Source of the DNA: Madurella fahalii
Taxonomy: Eukaryota > Ascomycota > Sordariomycetes > Sordariales
NCBI GenBank assembly: GCA_029876055.1
Contig: CM056878.1
Coordinates: forward strand, 1,550,001-1,614,000
Direction: 5' to 3'
Length of the DNA: 64,000 nt
In this document: positions 47,581 through 58,717 of the stretch, piece after piece
How positions within the stretch are numbered: position 1 is the stretch's first letter
Layout: each line of letters starts with the position of its first letter
Notes under the pieces: model-generated
Databases searched by the model: none
What the model saw: only the letters and a program-made list of their open reading frames with translations
Told to the model about the DNA's origin: nothing
Position numbers and translations under genes: made by a program

Positions 47581-49629
47581 ATGGCTTCTTGGATGGTAGA
47601 AGCCTCTTTCCTAGACAATTGTATATATACCTCGGACACTTCGTTAGCATTTTGTCAAGAAGGACACCAGCTGTTGTTTGTTGCTATCATTCTCACTATC
47701 ATCGCCACCTTTCTATCGATAATCAGGGTTAGGGTTATATGTGAGGATAGAAGGGGGGCTACTGTCCTGGAGCACGTTTCCCTCCCTATGAACACCTGAG
47801 TCGCTGTTGGCCCTGACGCCTGATTTCTAGGTGTCTTTCTCATTCTCCCTAACAAGACCATCTCCGTCGGACGAGATGAGCGGAACGACGTCGTGCTCGC
47901 AGACCCGAGGGTCTCGAGATATCAGCTGGAGATTTTCTCGGTCATTGTGGATGAAGAATACAAACATGCTCCGCTGGTCTTTGTGCGGGATCGGGAGTCA
48001 TCTAACGGTACTTGCGTGAATGGACAACGGATTGGGTGCAAGGCGATGCTCTCTCCAGCAAGGCTACTCGAAAACGGGGACGTGGTCACCATCGGCCCAC
48101 ATCCTGACTTGACACTCAAGTACACGCAATTGCTAGACGTGCGACCTACATACACTCTGAGCCCGCTGCAGCGGCAGGAAATCGAGGTAAGATTAGAACC
48201 CGTGAAAGCGATAGCCCAGTACTAATCGTCTCTATCAGCTCTTCCAACATAGATATATCATCACCGGCCGTACAATTGGCAACGGTGGGCATGCAGTGGT
48301 TTTCCTGGCCACGGAAGTGGAATCCGGACAGCACGTCGTCTGCAAGGTTCACGATGTTAGCCGATTTTCCGATACATCGCAGGAACTGCGCAGGATTCGC
48401 CAAGAAGCAACTTTGTTAAGCACGTTGGACCATGTACGAATGTGATGAGCCCGCCTCGCTCGCGAGCATGGAACGCTAACTGTGTAGCCAAACATCCTGC
48501 CTATCAAGGCAGCGTTTGCGACTCATCAAACCATGTACGTGAGCACCGGCCTGCATCGAAGGCTACATAATGGCTTACACACGGCAGATACATATTTACT
48601 GAGCTGGCAACAGGCGGTGATCTCTATTCGCTCCTTTTGAGATACAATAGGCCGGAGGAGCATGTAATTCGGTCAATCATCCGACAAGTTCTCCGTGGTG
48701 TTGCCTATATCCACAGCAAAAATGTCGCCCACCGGGATATAAAGCCAGAGAATATCCTGTGCGGGGTGACACCCCAGATCCCATACCGGATCATGCTCTC
48801 AGATTTTGGGGATTCGGGCATTGCAGGTTATGGAAGGATGAAATCGACCGTTGGAACCCGCTTCTACCGGGCTCCGTGCGTTAAGTCAATGTTTGCATCT
48901 GACTGGCAAAGCTGACAGGTTCTTAGAGAATGCTACATTCCGGGTCAACCCCATGACCTATCGGTCGACATCTGGAGCGTTGGTATGCTCGCTCTGCAGT
49001 TAGTCCTTGGTCATGAGGAGTTCCCCGGCCTTAATTCTATTATCTTCAAGAACCAAACCGAGGTCGACGCTTATGTGGCCTTGGTATTTGGCTCCTCATC
49101 GCATTGTGCCCGGATTTCCCACGCGGGTAAGAGCTTCATCCGCGACTGCCTAACATACGACAGCACGAGAAGACCGACGGCACGCCAAGCATTCTACCAC
49201 AGCTGGCTTCAAGAACCGGAAGCCGACAGGAAGATGTTCAAGCTGCTCGAGGGGAGGAATAGCACCTTGTGGAGGCCTCAGCGAGCCAAGTTCCCGATTA
49301 TTGAAGATTTGACAGCCGAGTCACTCGCCAACGGCAAGCATGAAGGCTCTGGTGCGAGGCCGGACTTGCATGGTATATTGTCGTCGCATTTCAAAGACCA
49401 GGATCACCTACAACCCGTTTCCCCAAGACCTCTGTCTAAAGATTTTAGATATTTGCTCGGAACCAATCAGGGTTCCAGTGAGCATGGCGAGAAAGGAGGA
49501 CCGGTGCCCAACTCATCACCATCAGCGGCGCTACAACACAAAGTTGGAGCTTCCACGAAACAGAAAGAGGTGATGCCAGACAGAGATCTTATGAACGGTC
49601 AAGGGGGGTTGTTTTATCCCGCTAACTAG
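47581..49629 (+). CDS. FHA-domain Ser/Thr protein kinase, Mek1/Rad53-like
   Basis: Predicted checkpoint or meiotic kinase that reads phosphothreonine through its FHA domain. Secure exons: 47831-48186, 48239-48433, 48488-48534, 48588-48875, 48927-49629. The FHA domain shows SVGRDERND, SRYQLEI and SSNGTCVNGQ. The kinase has IGNGGHAVVF, Lys in VVCKV, HRDIKPEN, DFG (LSDFGDSG) and GTRFYRAPECY, the last created by splicing. The ~140-residue tail is low complexity. The 5' end is uncertain. A first exon from ATG 47581 to 47740 joins in phase (about 582 residues) but adds a hydrophobic stretch. Removing a further in-frame 51-nt segment (47676-47726, GTTTGT...CAG) would give a more FHA-like start. FHA followed directly by the kinase domain suggests Mek1 more than Rad53, which has a second FHA domain. 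Confidence 0.8.
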
Positions 49630-49799
49630 CTTACGATAACGGATTAGAAACCTTGGAGCATTTCCTTTGCTTACTTCTGTACTTCATAGCTAAAGTCTAA
49701 TAGATATTAGAGGAACACTCTAGATAATTATTGCCAGTGAAATACAACCGCTAGCGGGCATCTATCAAATACAACCATGCGACAGACCAACATCAGGAA

Positions 49800-51006
49800 T
49801 CAAAGCTTCGAACTATCAGCCCTCATTCCCTCATCATCCTGTTCCTCCACTGTCAAATCAGGAAGCTCAGCGGGCATGATCCTCCTCGGAGATGCCCCCT
49901 GAACAACGGCATACTTGGAAAAGTCAGTCACTCGGGCATGTTTCCTCAGGAAGTCTTCGTCCAGTTCGAGCTGTCCATTTACCACTGACGCGGGCGCTTT
50001 GAGCATAGTAACTATGGCGTCCGAAAAGATGGTGGGTTTCCGTAGGTCCTTAGCATATGCAGGATCCTTGCGAGTGAACTGCTCCGTCGCCGCTGACTCA
50101 ATCGCCTATGGAACCACGGTATCAACTTATCTCGTCCAGTTCCGGTTCTTAAAGCGAAAATTAAAAGAAGGCGAGTGGAGGAAAAGAAAAAGAAGAAAGG
50201 AATAAAAAAAAAGAAGGAACAGAACTCACTGTCGCCGGCCACACACTCGTCACCGCCATCCCCTTCTCCACCAACCCATCTCTCTCAAAATCCATCCCTA
50301 ACCCTTTCGTGAACACGCTCATCCCTACCTTTCCTATCGCGTACGCCGTCTTCCCCCGGAAGAACCGGCTGTAGATCGGCGGGCTGACGACGATGATCCG
50401 GCCCCCCTTCCCGTCGTCCCGCTTGAGGTGCGGCAGCGCTTCTTGCACCGTGCCGTACAGCCCCTCGACGTTGACACGCTGCATCAGCTGGAAGCGCTTC
50501 ATGGGGGTTGCGGACACCGGAGCCCACCAGATGGCGCCTGAGTTGTAGATTAGGACGTCGAGACGGGAGTACGTCTACACGAGAGGTTTAGAAGGGGGCG
50601 CGGAGGCAAAAATGGCGGTGGAGTTGGGGGAGACGGGCGACTTGCCTCGATTGTCTTGGCGATGAGTTGTTGGATGCTGGCGTAGTTGGTTGTGTCGACT
50701 GGAATGGCGGTAGCTTCGCCCCCGGCGAGGGTGATCTCGCGGGCGACGGTTGTGATGGTAGATTGGGAGGAGTTGGGGTTAGGGGGAAAGGGGGAAAGTT
50801 TGGCTAGGTCGGCTGCGGAGGTGGTGGTCTTGGCGGCGACGACCACTTTCAATGAGAGTTAGAACATCATGATGCATTAGATTTCTTAGATAAGATGCTG
50901 TTCACTCACTTGCATATCCATTCTTTGCCAAATCGATGGCGACTTGACGGCCGATACCTCTGGACGCACCGACCACGAGGGCCACTCGCTTGTTAGTGGA
51001 AGTCAT
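49800..51006 (-). CDS. short-chain dehydrogenase/reductase (SDR)
   Basis: NAD(P)-dependent oxidoreductase of the classical SDR family, 315 residues. Exons 50910-51006, 50646-50845, 50230-50574, 49800-50105. The cofactor loop is VVGASRGIGR (residues about 11-20), the catalytic Tyr and Lys appear in YAIGK, and NVEG matches the helix-4 Asn region. The pattern VSPPIYSRFF and the C-terminal PATAIESAAT resemble HSDL2-type SDRs, but no sterol-carrier domain follows. The second intron (50575-50645) starts with GCAAGT, a GC-AG intron. The third (50106-50229, 124 nt) is unusually long for this window. Substrate is unknown. It is divergent from the GST kappa gene, with 348 bp between start codons. Confidence 0.86.
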
Positions 51007-51354
51007 GACAAGAATGTGTTGTCTTTGGATTGAGAGTTGATCTGATGACACGACTAACAATAGGGCAATTAAATACAACGGACCCGGCAACGTGGTAGTT
51101 CCACAAGTCGGTGCACTTGGTCTCTTCGGGAGTGATTAGTGATCTGCCGGGAGTCGATTCGCCGGAGGCCAAAAGCCGTGATGTGGGGCCAGCCGAGGTA
51201 GCCGCCGGCCCCGGTGCCAGCACATGCCGTGACAATCAGCGAGGCTCGTTTCACTCTTATACATCCATGTAGCGAACTTACAACCCCCGAAATCAACAAT
51301 TAGGAGCACCACACCTTGTACGGCTCATCCCGCAACTTCGTTGTATCCATTGAA
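51007..51354. promoter_or_regulatory. compact divergent promoter between SDR and GST-kappa genes
   Basis: Only 348 bp separate the two start codons, so the two oxidoreductase-type genes must share or abut promoter elements. No specific site is recognised. Confidence 0.45.
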
Positions 51355-52418
51355 ATGGGCGGCCGAATCGATTGTTACCTCGACATTGGTGAGTTCGCCC
51401 CTGCTTCGCACCAAGCAATGTAGAAACAACCAGTAACAACTTTTCAGCGTCGCTCTATAGTTACCTCGCCTTTCTCGAGCTACAAAAGAACCGCGAACTT
51501 CTCACATCTCACAATGTAGAAGTCGAGTACGCAACCAGCTCCCTACTCCCATCGGAACATCCTACTCACCGGTAACCTCATCCAGATTTCACCCCGTCCT
51601 TTTAGGCGCCATCAACGCTGGGTCAGGTCCGTCCCCGCTCTCAATCCAACCCATTTTCCCCCTATCCATCGCACTAATCGCAAAGTACTGCCTACCAGGC
51701 AACCGTCCACCCTGGACCCTCCCCGCCAAAGCCACGTACGGTGCCTTCGACGCCCGCCGCGCCATAGCCCGTTTCCCAGGCCTTCAGGTTAAGTTCCCGG
51801 CCGACTTGATGAAAATGGCCATGACAGTTCTCGTACGTCGTTTTCCCTTTCCTCTCAACCACCGTACTAACCACTGTATCCCATCTGGGAAACCACAAGC
51901 CCCTCCGCTGCCTCCATTACATCAAACGCACGCGCCCGCCCCATGCATTCCTCTCGGCGCTGCACTACCTCTTCTATCTCTTCTGGTCGCCGCCTAACAC
52001 GGACTTGACCAAGCCGGAGAGTGTAGCACAAGCGTTGGCGGAGGTACCGGCTGGGTTTATTGGTGTTCTTGGTGGTGAGGCTGGCGGTGTTGTCGACCAG
52101 GAGACACTGTTTACGGCCGAAGAGGTGCAGGAGATTATGCGGGCTGCGGGAACGAGCGAGATTAAGGAGTTGCTGAAGACCACGACGCAAAAGGCGTTGG
52201 ACCAGGGGGCGTTTGGGAACCCTTGGTTGTGGGTTACAAATGGGGAAGGGAAGGGGGAGCCGTTCTTTGGGAGTGATAGGTATAATTTGCCCACTTGGTC
52301 TGCTGCGTGAGTGTGGGTGCTGATGGCCTGCAGGTTCCGTTTTGTTTACAAGTTCTTGGATTTGCCGTACCGGGATGTTACGCTACTGCCGCCGGGGCCG
52401 GACAAGTCGAAGCTCTGA
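51355..52418 (+). CDS. gstk1: glutathione S-transferase kappa-type / DsbA-fold isomerase
   Basis: Thioredoxin-fold enzyme of the kappa GST / 2-hydroxychromene-2-carboxylate isomerase family, usually mitochondrial or peroxisomal. Six exons: 51355-51388, 51448-51526, 51586-51626, 51699-51832, 51900-52279, 52334-52418, giving 250 residues. The start MGGRIDCYLDIASLYSYLAF holds the catalytic serine region after the first strand. FHPVLLGAINAGSGNRPPW, spread over three exons, is the family signature. Further downstream are VAQALAEVPAGFIGVLGG and GAFGNPWLWV. Choosing the donor at 51627 (GTCCGT) rather than 51622 is required for the SGNRPPW reading and for an overall frame of 753 nt. No canonical peroxisomal signal is visible at the C terminus (PDKSKL, though SKL-like, is a candidate PTS1). 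Confidence 0.9.
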
Positions 52419-52616
52419 ATGGCAGATGGGGGAGTTCTGGGCACATTTAAGACCGGGGGAACTCATCATTGATGTAAATATATATCGTGGTAAACGATCC
52501 AGTTCATGTGAATGCTCGTACCAAACCGGGTATACCTTCCCTAACGCCATGGATCCGAACCCACTGACCTTTCACCGTAAGACACAAAGACCTTACCAAA
52601 TCGCGTATAGTACATG

Positions 52617-53663
52617 CTAGGCCCTCCCAGCCATCCTCGCTCGCCTGGCGTCCTCCTCCCTGACCGCCTCGCTTCGTGCCAAAAAATCTTGCCTTGCCGC
52701 ATACGAGTGTTTCGACCTCCCCGCCAACTCCAGCTCGTCCTTGATACCCTCTCGATCTACAAAGCCGGCCCAATCCATCCTGCTCTTCTCTACTGTGTTA
52801 AGCTTCTTGGCATTGGCTAGTTCTCGCGCCTGCAGTCTCGCAGACATGCCGAGGTTGAGGTCCGCGCGCTGAGACATCCCTTCGGCGACAACGGGCTCGA
52901 AGCGAGAGCGGAAGGCCTTTCGAGGCATGCGCTTCTGTTCAAGTGAGGAATCCTCCGCCGAGTTTGAGTTCGGGTCGTTTTCGGCGAGGTAAAGCTTTGC
53001 CTCGGCCGAGTCGCGCGGGACCAGCTTTTCTTCGGTGTGGACCTTGCCCGCAAAGTTGTAAGTTCTTTTAATGCGAATGAAGTCGGATTCCTCAGTCGGA
53101 GCCTTGGCGTGTAATTGGGGCTGTGAGGAGGGCCGAGTAACATCTGTACTTGGCTGCGTGGTTGCGGACTCGTCTTGGCCTCTCTTGCCCACAGGCTCGC
53201 TGTTCATTTGTGCCCATAGCGCATCGACGTCAATGGTAACTGGTCCGCTAGCGGCCGCTGCTCGCCTCTCGGCCTTCCTGTAACGTAGGGGTTAGTAAAA
53301 GCAATTCCTTGTAAAGGGGACAGTTGGTACCGCATACTCGACGGCACGCATGCTTCGCGTCTTGACCATCCCACCTTCGCCTCCATCATCCTCGTCCTCA
53401 TCGGCGCCATCTTTCTTCTTGGGCTTCTTCCGCCGTTTCTTTCCCTTTTCTATTATTGCTTCGTCGCCCGAGTTCTCAAAGTCGACATCATCCTCGGCAC
53501 CAACGTCGCTGGCGTCAAGTTTTCTCTTTCCTGGGGTTTCTTTCTTCACATTGGCCGCTTCATCATCGTCCGAGACAGAGTCCTCGGCCGGTGCATTTTC
53601 GGGCGCGAAGTCGGAGTCTTCTTCTGACACGTAGTCTTCTTCGTGGTCTAGCTCTAGAGACAT
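52617..53663 (-). CDS. swc5: SWR1 chromatin-remodelling complex subunit Swc5 (BCNT/CFDP1 family)
   Basis: Subunit needed by SWR1 to exchange H2A for H2A.Z. Exons 53338-53663 and 52617-53277, 328 residues. The N terminus is strongly acidic (DHEEDYVSEEDSDF), with a basic block (KGKKRRKKPKKK); such acidic regions bind H2A-H2B in the family. The C-terminal BCNT-C domain is diagnostic: KSRMDWAGFVDREGIKDEL followed by AGRSKHSYAARQDFL. The 60-nt intron is phase 2. Start chosen at MSLELDHEED; upstream in-frame residues lack family likeness. The gene is convergent with gstk1, with 198 bp between stop codons. Confidence 0.94.
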
Positions 53664-54391
53664 CTTGACGCGTCGGTACTTGAGATGATGTCGTGAGAGC
53701 GTGTCTGCGGAGCAGGAGACAGACCAGACGAAATAAAAGCGGGTCTTGCCAGGATTTGCCTGCCGGATTATCCAGCCCTCGGCCAGTTCTGCCCCGCCCC
53801 CGCCCAGATCCCCGAGCTGGTACCTAAGAGACACAATTGTCGACTAAGATATGGAGAACCGGCCCAGATCGGCAACTTAATAAATTACTTTCTTATAGAC
53901 GGGATAGCTGGGATGATTCTACCCTTGAATGACGGGTTTCTTCCGAAGCCTTTCTTTAGACATCACCCAACCACATCCAAGAACTGAGCGGTCCAGCAGC
54001 TCGGATTCCGTTATCCACCATGTCCCAGACAGACACTGAACCATGGAGACGTCTCCGGATTTCCTCCGGGCCTGCTAACCGGGCTCGTGGGCCGACTCGG
54101 AACCGCTATAACACATTTGGGAAGCTTAGGGCGCTCCCGTGCCTGGAAGGGCGCCCGCCGTCCAATGAGATGGGGCTGGTTAAACGAGATGCTGCTTCCC
54201 CGCATGCGAAACCCCGTCGACTTGGTTTCGGTACGTGCTTCCTTGTGTACGTGTGGTGATCACTGGCCGCCCGGTTGCCTCGCTTGGCTCTCCCTATAAA
54301 GGACTCGATGTTGCGCGTGAAGTGAGACAAGGGTGACACAACCAAGCCTTGGATAGCAGATTTGCTTTTCATCAGAGTCCAGACAGCCATA
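53664..54391. other. divergent promoter region between swc5 and PhyH-like gene
   Basis: About 730 bp between divergent genes. It includes a good TATA-like box at 54295-54300 serving the plus-strand gene. The open frames from 54011 to 54299 are not protein-like. Confidence 0.45.
54295..54300 (+). promoter_or_regulatory. TATA box of the PhyH-like gene
   Basis: TATAAA 92 bp upstream of the ATG at 54392, within CCCTATAAAGG. The distance is sensible for a fungal core promoter. TATA-containing promoters often belong to regulated rather than constitutive genes. Confidence 0.5.
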
Positions 54392-55434
54392 ATGTCGCGC
54401 GTTTCAGTGCTCACCCCGGAGGAAAAGGAGCACTTCCTCAAGCATGGTTGGGTCAAGTAAGACTTCCCAGCTGTAGCATTGACCCATCTTCTAGCGTTTC
54501 CCAGCCTTGGCTCTAACAGAGGTCCAGAATCCCCAACGCCTTCACTAAGGAACAAGCAGAGGCCGTGACCAAGGACGTCTGGACCCGCCTTGGCATGTCT
54601 CCCACAGACCAGTCCACCTGGACCCGTTTACGCACTAACATGCCCTCCCACACCGAGTTTGACGCCTCTCAGTTCGCCCCGCGCGCCTGGGCCGCCATCT
54701 GTGAGCTCTGCGGCGGCGAGGAGCGCGTCGACCCAGCCTCGAAGATGTGGAAGGACTCGCTAATCGTCAACCTGGGCGCTGCTGAGCATGAGGGCAAGCC
54801 CATCCCGCCCCAAAATCTCCCTGAGTGGCATGTCGACGGCGACTTCTTTGTTCACTACCTCGATAGTCGCGAGCAAGGGCTACTGGTGACGCCGCTCTTT
54901 ACGGATATCTTGCCGAATGGCGGTGGGACGATGATCTGTCCCGAGGCTATTCCGAAGGTGGCAAAGCATCTGTATGAGCATCCGGAGGGGGTGTCGCCGC
55001 GGATGACGCCGCGGGGTGTTGAGGGTTTTGCGCAGGAGAAAACCCTGGATTGGTTCAATGCGGTCGCGAAGAGTTGTGATAACTTCTTCGAGGCGACGGG
55101 CAATGTTGGGGATGTGTACCTAATGCATCCGCTGATGCTGCACGCGCCGTCGAGCAATGCGCTGAGAAAGGTTAGGATTATTACGAACCCGCCTGTCTCC
55201 CTGAGGGAACCGTTCTGCTTTGATAGGGAGGATGGGAATTATAGCCTTGTGGAGCAGGTCACGCTGCGGGCGCTGGGGAAGGAGAGGTTGACTGGGTGGA
55301 AGATCGCAGGACCTAGAGAAGGAGTGGTCCCCGAGCGCGTAAAGATTCAGGAGAGGATGAGGATGGAGGAGCTGAAGAGGTTGGAGGAGCTGAAGAAGGC
55401 CGAAACGGGGGTGCAGGTTAGCGCGGCTGCATGA
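54392..55434 (+). CDS. phytanoyl-CoA dioxygenase (PhyH) family Fe(II)/2-oxoglutarate oxygenase
   Basis: Non-heme iron oxygenase, 323 residues, exons 54392-54456 and 54528-55434. The iron ligands are visible as HVDGD (His123, Asp125) and the distal His in MHPLMLH (His227). A conserved basic residue for 2-oxoglutarate is likely in the following RKVRIITNP. The acceptor at 54527 is used because the earlier AG at 54519 shifts the frame. The start HFLKHGWVKIPNAFT is typical of PhyH-like proteins. The C terminus is a Lys/Glu/Met-rich helix with no obvious PTS1. Members in fungi act on varied small molecules, so the substrate cannot be assigned. No biosynthetic cluster surrounds it. Confidence 0.85.
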
Positions 55435-55752
55435 TGAGAATAGCAGATTGTTCTGTTGATGAAGCGTACTTTTCCTGATACCTTGGGTAGTAGCCGAGTT
55501 AATGGAGCCATCTACATATTAACTCAGGTGCCTAATATGTAGGAAGTGCGTCTCTGTGCTATGTAGCCTGTTACCCGCCAATCTGTGAACCCCAGATGCC
55601 AAGGTTTTAGTGGCTTGGGTTGTGGAACGCGCCAAGGCCTTTGTTAGAGCATGGATTTATCAAACCGACGAACCCCACGATTTATTACCCTGTAACGTCA
55701 CAGTTCTACATCTCGGCTCCAACATAATCCTCATAACGTAACTGCCGCCAAA
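55435..55752. other. intergenic between PhyH-like and wdr70 genes
   Basis: About 320 bp, the 3' flank of one plus-strand gene and promoter of the next. No element is recognised. Confidence 0.45.
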
Positions 55753-57486
55753 ATGGGTGACAGCGACAGCGACGACTACCACGTCGAAGAGCCCGTACTA
55801 GCTGATGACGACCCCATGCGAGCCTTCATACCGGCCTCGTTCGGGAAAACATCCAAGGAGGCAAGCATCGCAGCGCAGATTGAGCAGACAAGACGACAAG
55901 TCGAGAAGCCACAGCCGCAGAAGCAGAAGAAGGCGGCTTCTGAGAGCGACGGCGACAGCGACTCGGACGATTCAGAATCAGATGATGAAGACGAGGCGGA
56001 ACGGTTCCCGGTGTCGCACGAAATGATTCTCACGACCCACGACCGCGCAGTCACAAGCATCGCGCTGGACCCTGCAGGGGCCCGCATGGTCACCGGCTCT
56101 CTTGACGGCACACTCAAGTTCCACGACTTTGCATCTATGACGCCTACAACTTTGAGGGCCTTCAAAAGCGTCGATCCATGGGAGACGAAGAAATCAGCGA
56201 CCAGCGATTCGCATCCGATCCAGCATGTCGAATTCAGTCGGCATTCAGGCAGCGTGTTTCTATGCGTCACGGCACATCCTCAGGCGAAAATCATGTCGAG
56301 AGACGGCAGCATATTGACCGAGTTCGTCAAGGGCGACATGTACTTACGGGACATGAACAATACCAAGGGCCATGTCGGAGAAGTGACGACAGGAACGTGG
56401 CATCCTTCCGACGCAAATTTCTGCGTAACGGCTGGGTCAGACAGCACACTACGAATCTGGGATATCAACAACAAGAGAAGCCAGAAGGATGTCATCGTGT
56501 TCAAGTCGAAAGCTGCTGGCTCTGCGGGACGCACAAGGATGACGGCAGTGGCTTGGGGCGCCCCCCTTCAGGGAAACAGCTCAGTTCTTGTCGCCGCCGC
56601 TCTGGACGGGTCGCTGGTCATGTACAACGGAAACGGGCCTTTTACCAGACCCACGGCGGAAATCAAGGAAGCCCATCGGCCGGGCACGTGGACTGGGGGC
56701 ATTGACATCAGTGCCGACGGCCGGATGGTGGTAACGCGCGGCGGCGACGGCTTAATCAAACTCTGGGACACGCGCAAATTCAAGGAACCCCTGGTCAAGG
56801 TCGAGCACCTCTCAACTTCTGATCGTTACCCGATGACCAACATCAAGTACTCACCCAATTCCTCGTCTATCATCACCGGGTCTGCGTCTGGCCACCTCCA
56901 CATCCTGAACCCGGCAAATCTCCGCCCAGAACACGTCACGCCTATTACCCCCGGAGTGCCGCTCATAACCGTAGACTGGCACCCGAAGCTCAACCAGATC
57001 ATTACCGGCTCGGCTAACGCCGAAACCCGCGTCCTCTACAACCCCTCTTTGTCGAGCCGCGGCGCGCTCGAAGTAATGTCGCGCGCCCCCAAGAAGCGAC
57101 ACATCGACGACGACCCCTCGGCAACAATAGACCAGAGTATCGGCATCTCGGGCGACTCGATCGTCACGCCAGGCGCGCAGCTGGGGTCCAGACGTGGCGG
57201 CGTCTCGGCATCGGGCAAGTCCCGCGACCCGCGGCGCCCGCAGGTGCAGCAAATCACACCGTTTATGCGCAGCCAGCCGGACGAGAAGCACATCTCGGAG
57301 AACATCCCGCTCAGTCGTATGCTGCACGAGGATCCACGCGAGGCTCTGCTCAGGTATGCGGATGTTGCCAAGAAGGACCCTATGTTTACGGGCGCATGGA
57401 CAAAGACACAACCGGTTACGCAGTACGCAGAGCTGAGCGACGAGGAGGGGGAGGAGGGACCGGAGAAGAAGAAGGTTAAGAGGTAA
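55753..57486 (+). CDS. wdr70: WD40 repeat protein WDR70 (gastrulation-defective 1 homologue)
   Basis: Single exon, 577 residues. The N terminus is acidic and Ser-rich, with MRAFIPASFGK as a conserved anchor. The WD40 propeller begins at FPVSHEMILTTHDRAVTS and includes MVTGSLDGTLKFHDFASM, TAGSDSTLRIWDINN and TRGGDGLIKLWDTR. The family-specific link HPIQHVEFSRHSGSVFLCV and the late block TPFMRSQPDEKHISENIPL identify WDR70. In fission yeast and human cells WDR70 is tied to histone H2B mono-ubiquitination and DNA-end resection. The C-terminal tail is acidic and basic (DEEGEEGPEKKKVKR). Confidence 0.94.
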   Translation: MGDSDSDDYHVEEPVLADDDPMRAFIPASFGKTSKEASIAAQIEQTRRQVEKPQPQKQKKAASESDGDSDSDDSESDDEDEAERFPVSHEMILTTHDRAVTSIALDPAGARMVTGSLDGTLKFHDFASMTPTTLRAFKSVDPWETKKSATSDSHPIQHVEFSRHSGSVFLCVTAHPQAKIMSRDGSILTEFVKGDMYLRDMNNTKGHVGEVTTGTWHPSDANFCVTAGSDSTLRIWDINNKRSQKDVIVFKSKAAGSAGRTRMTAVAWGAPLQGNSSVLVAAALDGSLVMYNGNGPFTRPTAEIKEAHRPGTWTGGIDISADGRMVVTRGGDGLIKLWDTRKFKEPLVKVEHLSTSDRYPMTNIKYSPNSSSIITGSASGHLHILNPANLRPEHVTPITPGVPLITVDWHPKLNQIITGSANAETRVLYNPSLSSRGALEVMSRAPKKRHIDDDPSATIDQSIGISGDSIVTPGAQLGSRRGGVSASGKSRDPRRPQVQQITPFMRSQPDEKHISENIPLSRMLHEDPREALLRYADVAKKDPMFTGAWTKTQPVTQYAELSDEEGEEGPEKKKVKR

Positions 57487-58717
57487 TGAATTTGTATCTG
57501 GGTACTGGTAGAAGGGTTGCTAGGCGTTTCGTGGAGTTTGGCTTATGAGAAAACGATACCAAGGCATCGATACACTGAAAATGCTTGGACTGAGAGGAAT
57601 AATTTAGCAAGCTGCAGGGCTGATCCTATTTTTTCGGTTATGCTTGTACAATTATACGCCGATGAAGGTTTACCGGGTAACGGAGTGGTTATTAGAGTCG
57701 ACGAGGGTCACACTGGCAACTCCACCATCGGAACTTCGGTGTATATAATGGACGGGACTCTACAAGCTAAACGGAATAACATTGAGGTCAAAGAAAAGAA
57801 AGGACGAAAAATAGAAGTGATTCGTACCAATTACAAGGCCATATCTACGGGGGAGATGGTTGCCTTACAGGTATCAGAAAAGCAAGCTCGTAACCAAAAG
57901 AAAACGTGTAATTGTCCAGCAATAGAGGCTCGGGTCCTGATTGCACCGCTGAGAAACATGCTCAGCTGACAGAAAGTCGTATCTGGTTGGCCAGCAGGGA
58001 ACGGTTCCGAGGTTTTGCCGGGAGGAATGGGCTGTTTCTGTTACATAAGCCGTGCTGGGCCCTGCGCGCGCAGACTGCAGCACAGGACCCAGCATCGTCC
58101 GCGCCATTCAATCTTGTCGGCTTTCTGCCTTCAACCTCTCCATCGTTGTGAGCGCGCGCATCAAAAAAATCACCAATCTCCCTCCGCGACTCATCGAGGC
58201 CATCTCGAAATCGCCGACCAAACACGGAACGCGCATTCCCCCGCGCATCCCATCGGTCCACCACACTTCCCAAGCCACCTTCGGCTGTCTTTCACTTTTT
58301 TCACCACGCCCGTCCGCCCTCTGCTGCTTTCCTTTTTCCCCCACACAGCACGTCGCCCATCGCCCCCCCGGCACGCGGCTGGACACTTTCTCAAAACCCC
58401 ATCGAGCTTGCGCTCGTTCCACCGACGCGACACCATCCCCACGGGTCGCCGTCCACCCCCCGCGTCGGCACCGGTCTTCGGTCGCATCGTTACCGTCGCT
58501 TAATTGCCACCCTTATTTTTCTGAGGTGCCGACACCAGGCATTTCAGCCGTCTCCCTCTCCGCCTTCGTTTGTCAGGTGCGCCGCGTAGCCAGTATCCCA
58601 TCCAGGGTTCCACTACCCCCCCGACTGCGACTGCCGGCTACCAGATATGCGCGGGCAGTGACGGCACAATAAACAATTGAGATTCGGTCGGCATACTTGA
58701 CACCGCCTGCCATCACC
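57487..58717. other. intergenic and probable long 5' leader of the Snf2/Sth1 gene
   Basis: About 1.2 kb. A plus-strand open frame at 57517-57969 has no domain I recognise. From about 58200 to 58600 the plus strand is strongly pyrimidine-rich (C/T), consistent with a long untranslated leader or core promoter of the remodeller gene. Confidence 0.45.

Noticed and set aside
57517..57969. 150-codon plus-strand frame between wdr70 and the remodeller
   Set aside because: AT-rich, unlike the codon use of neighbouring genes, and no domain is recognisable.
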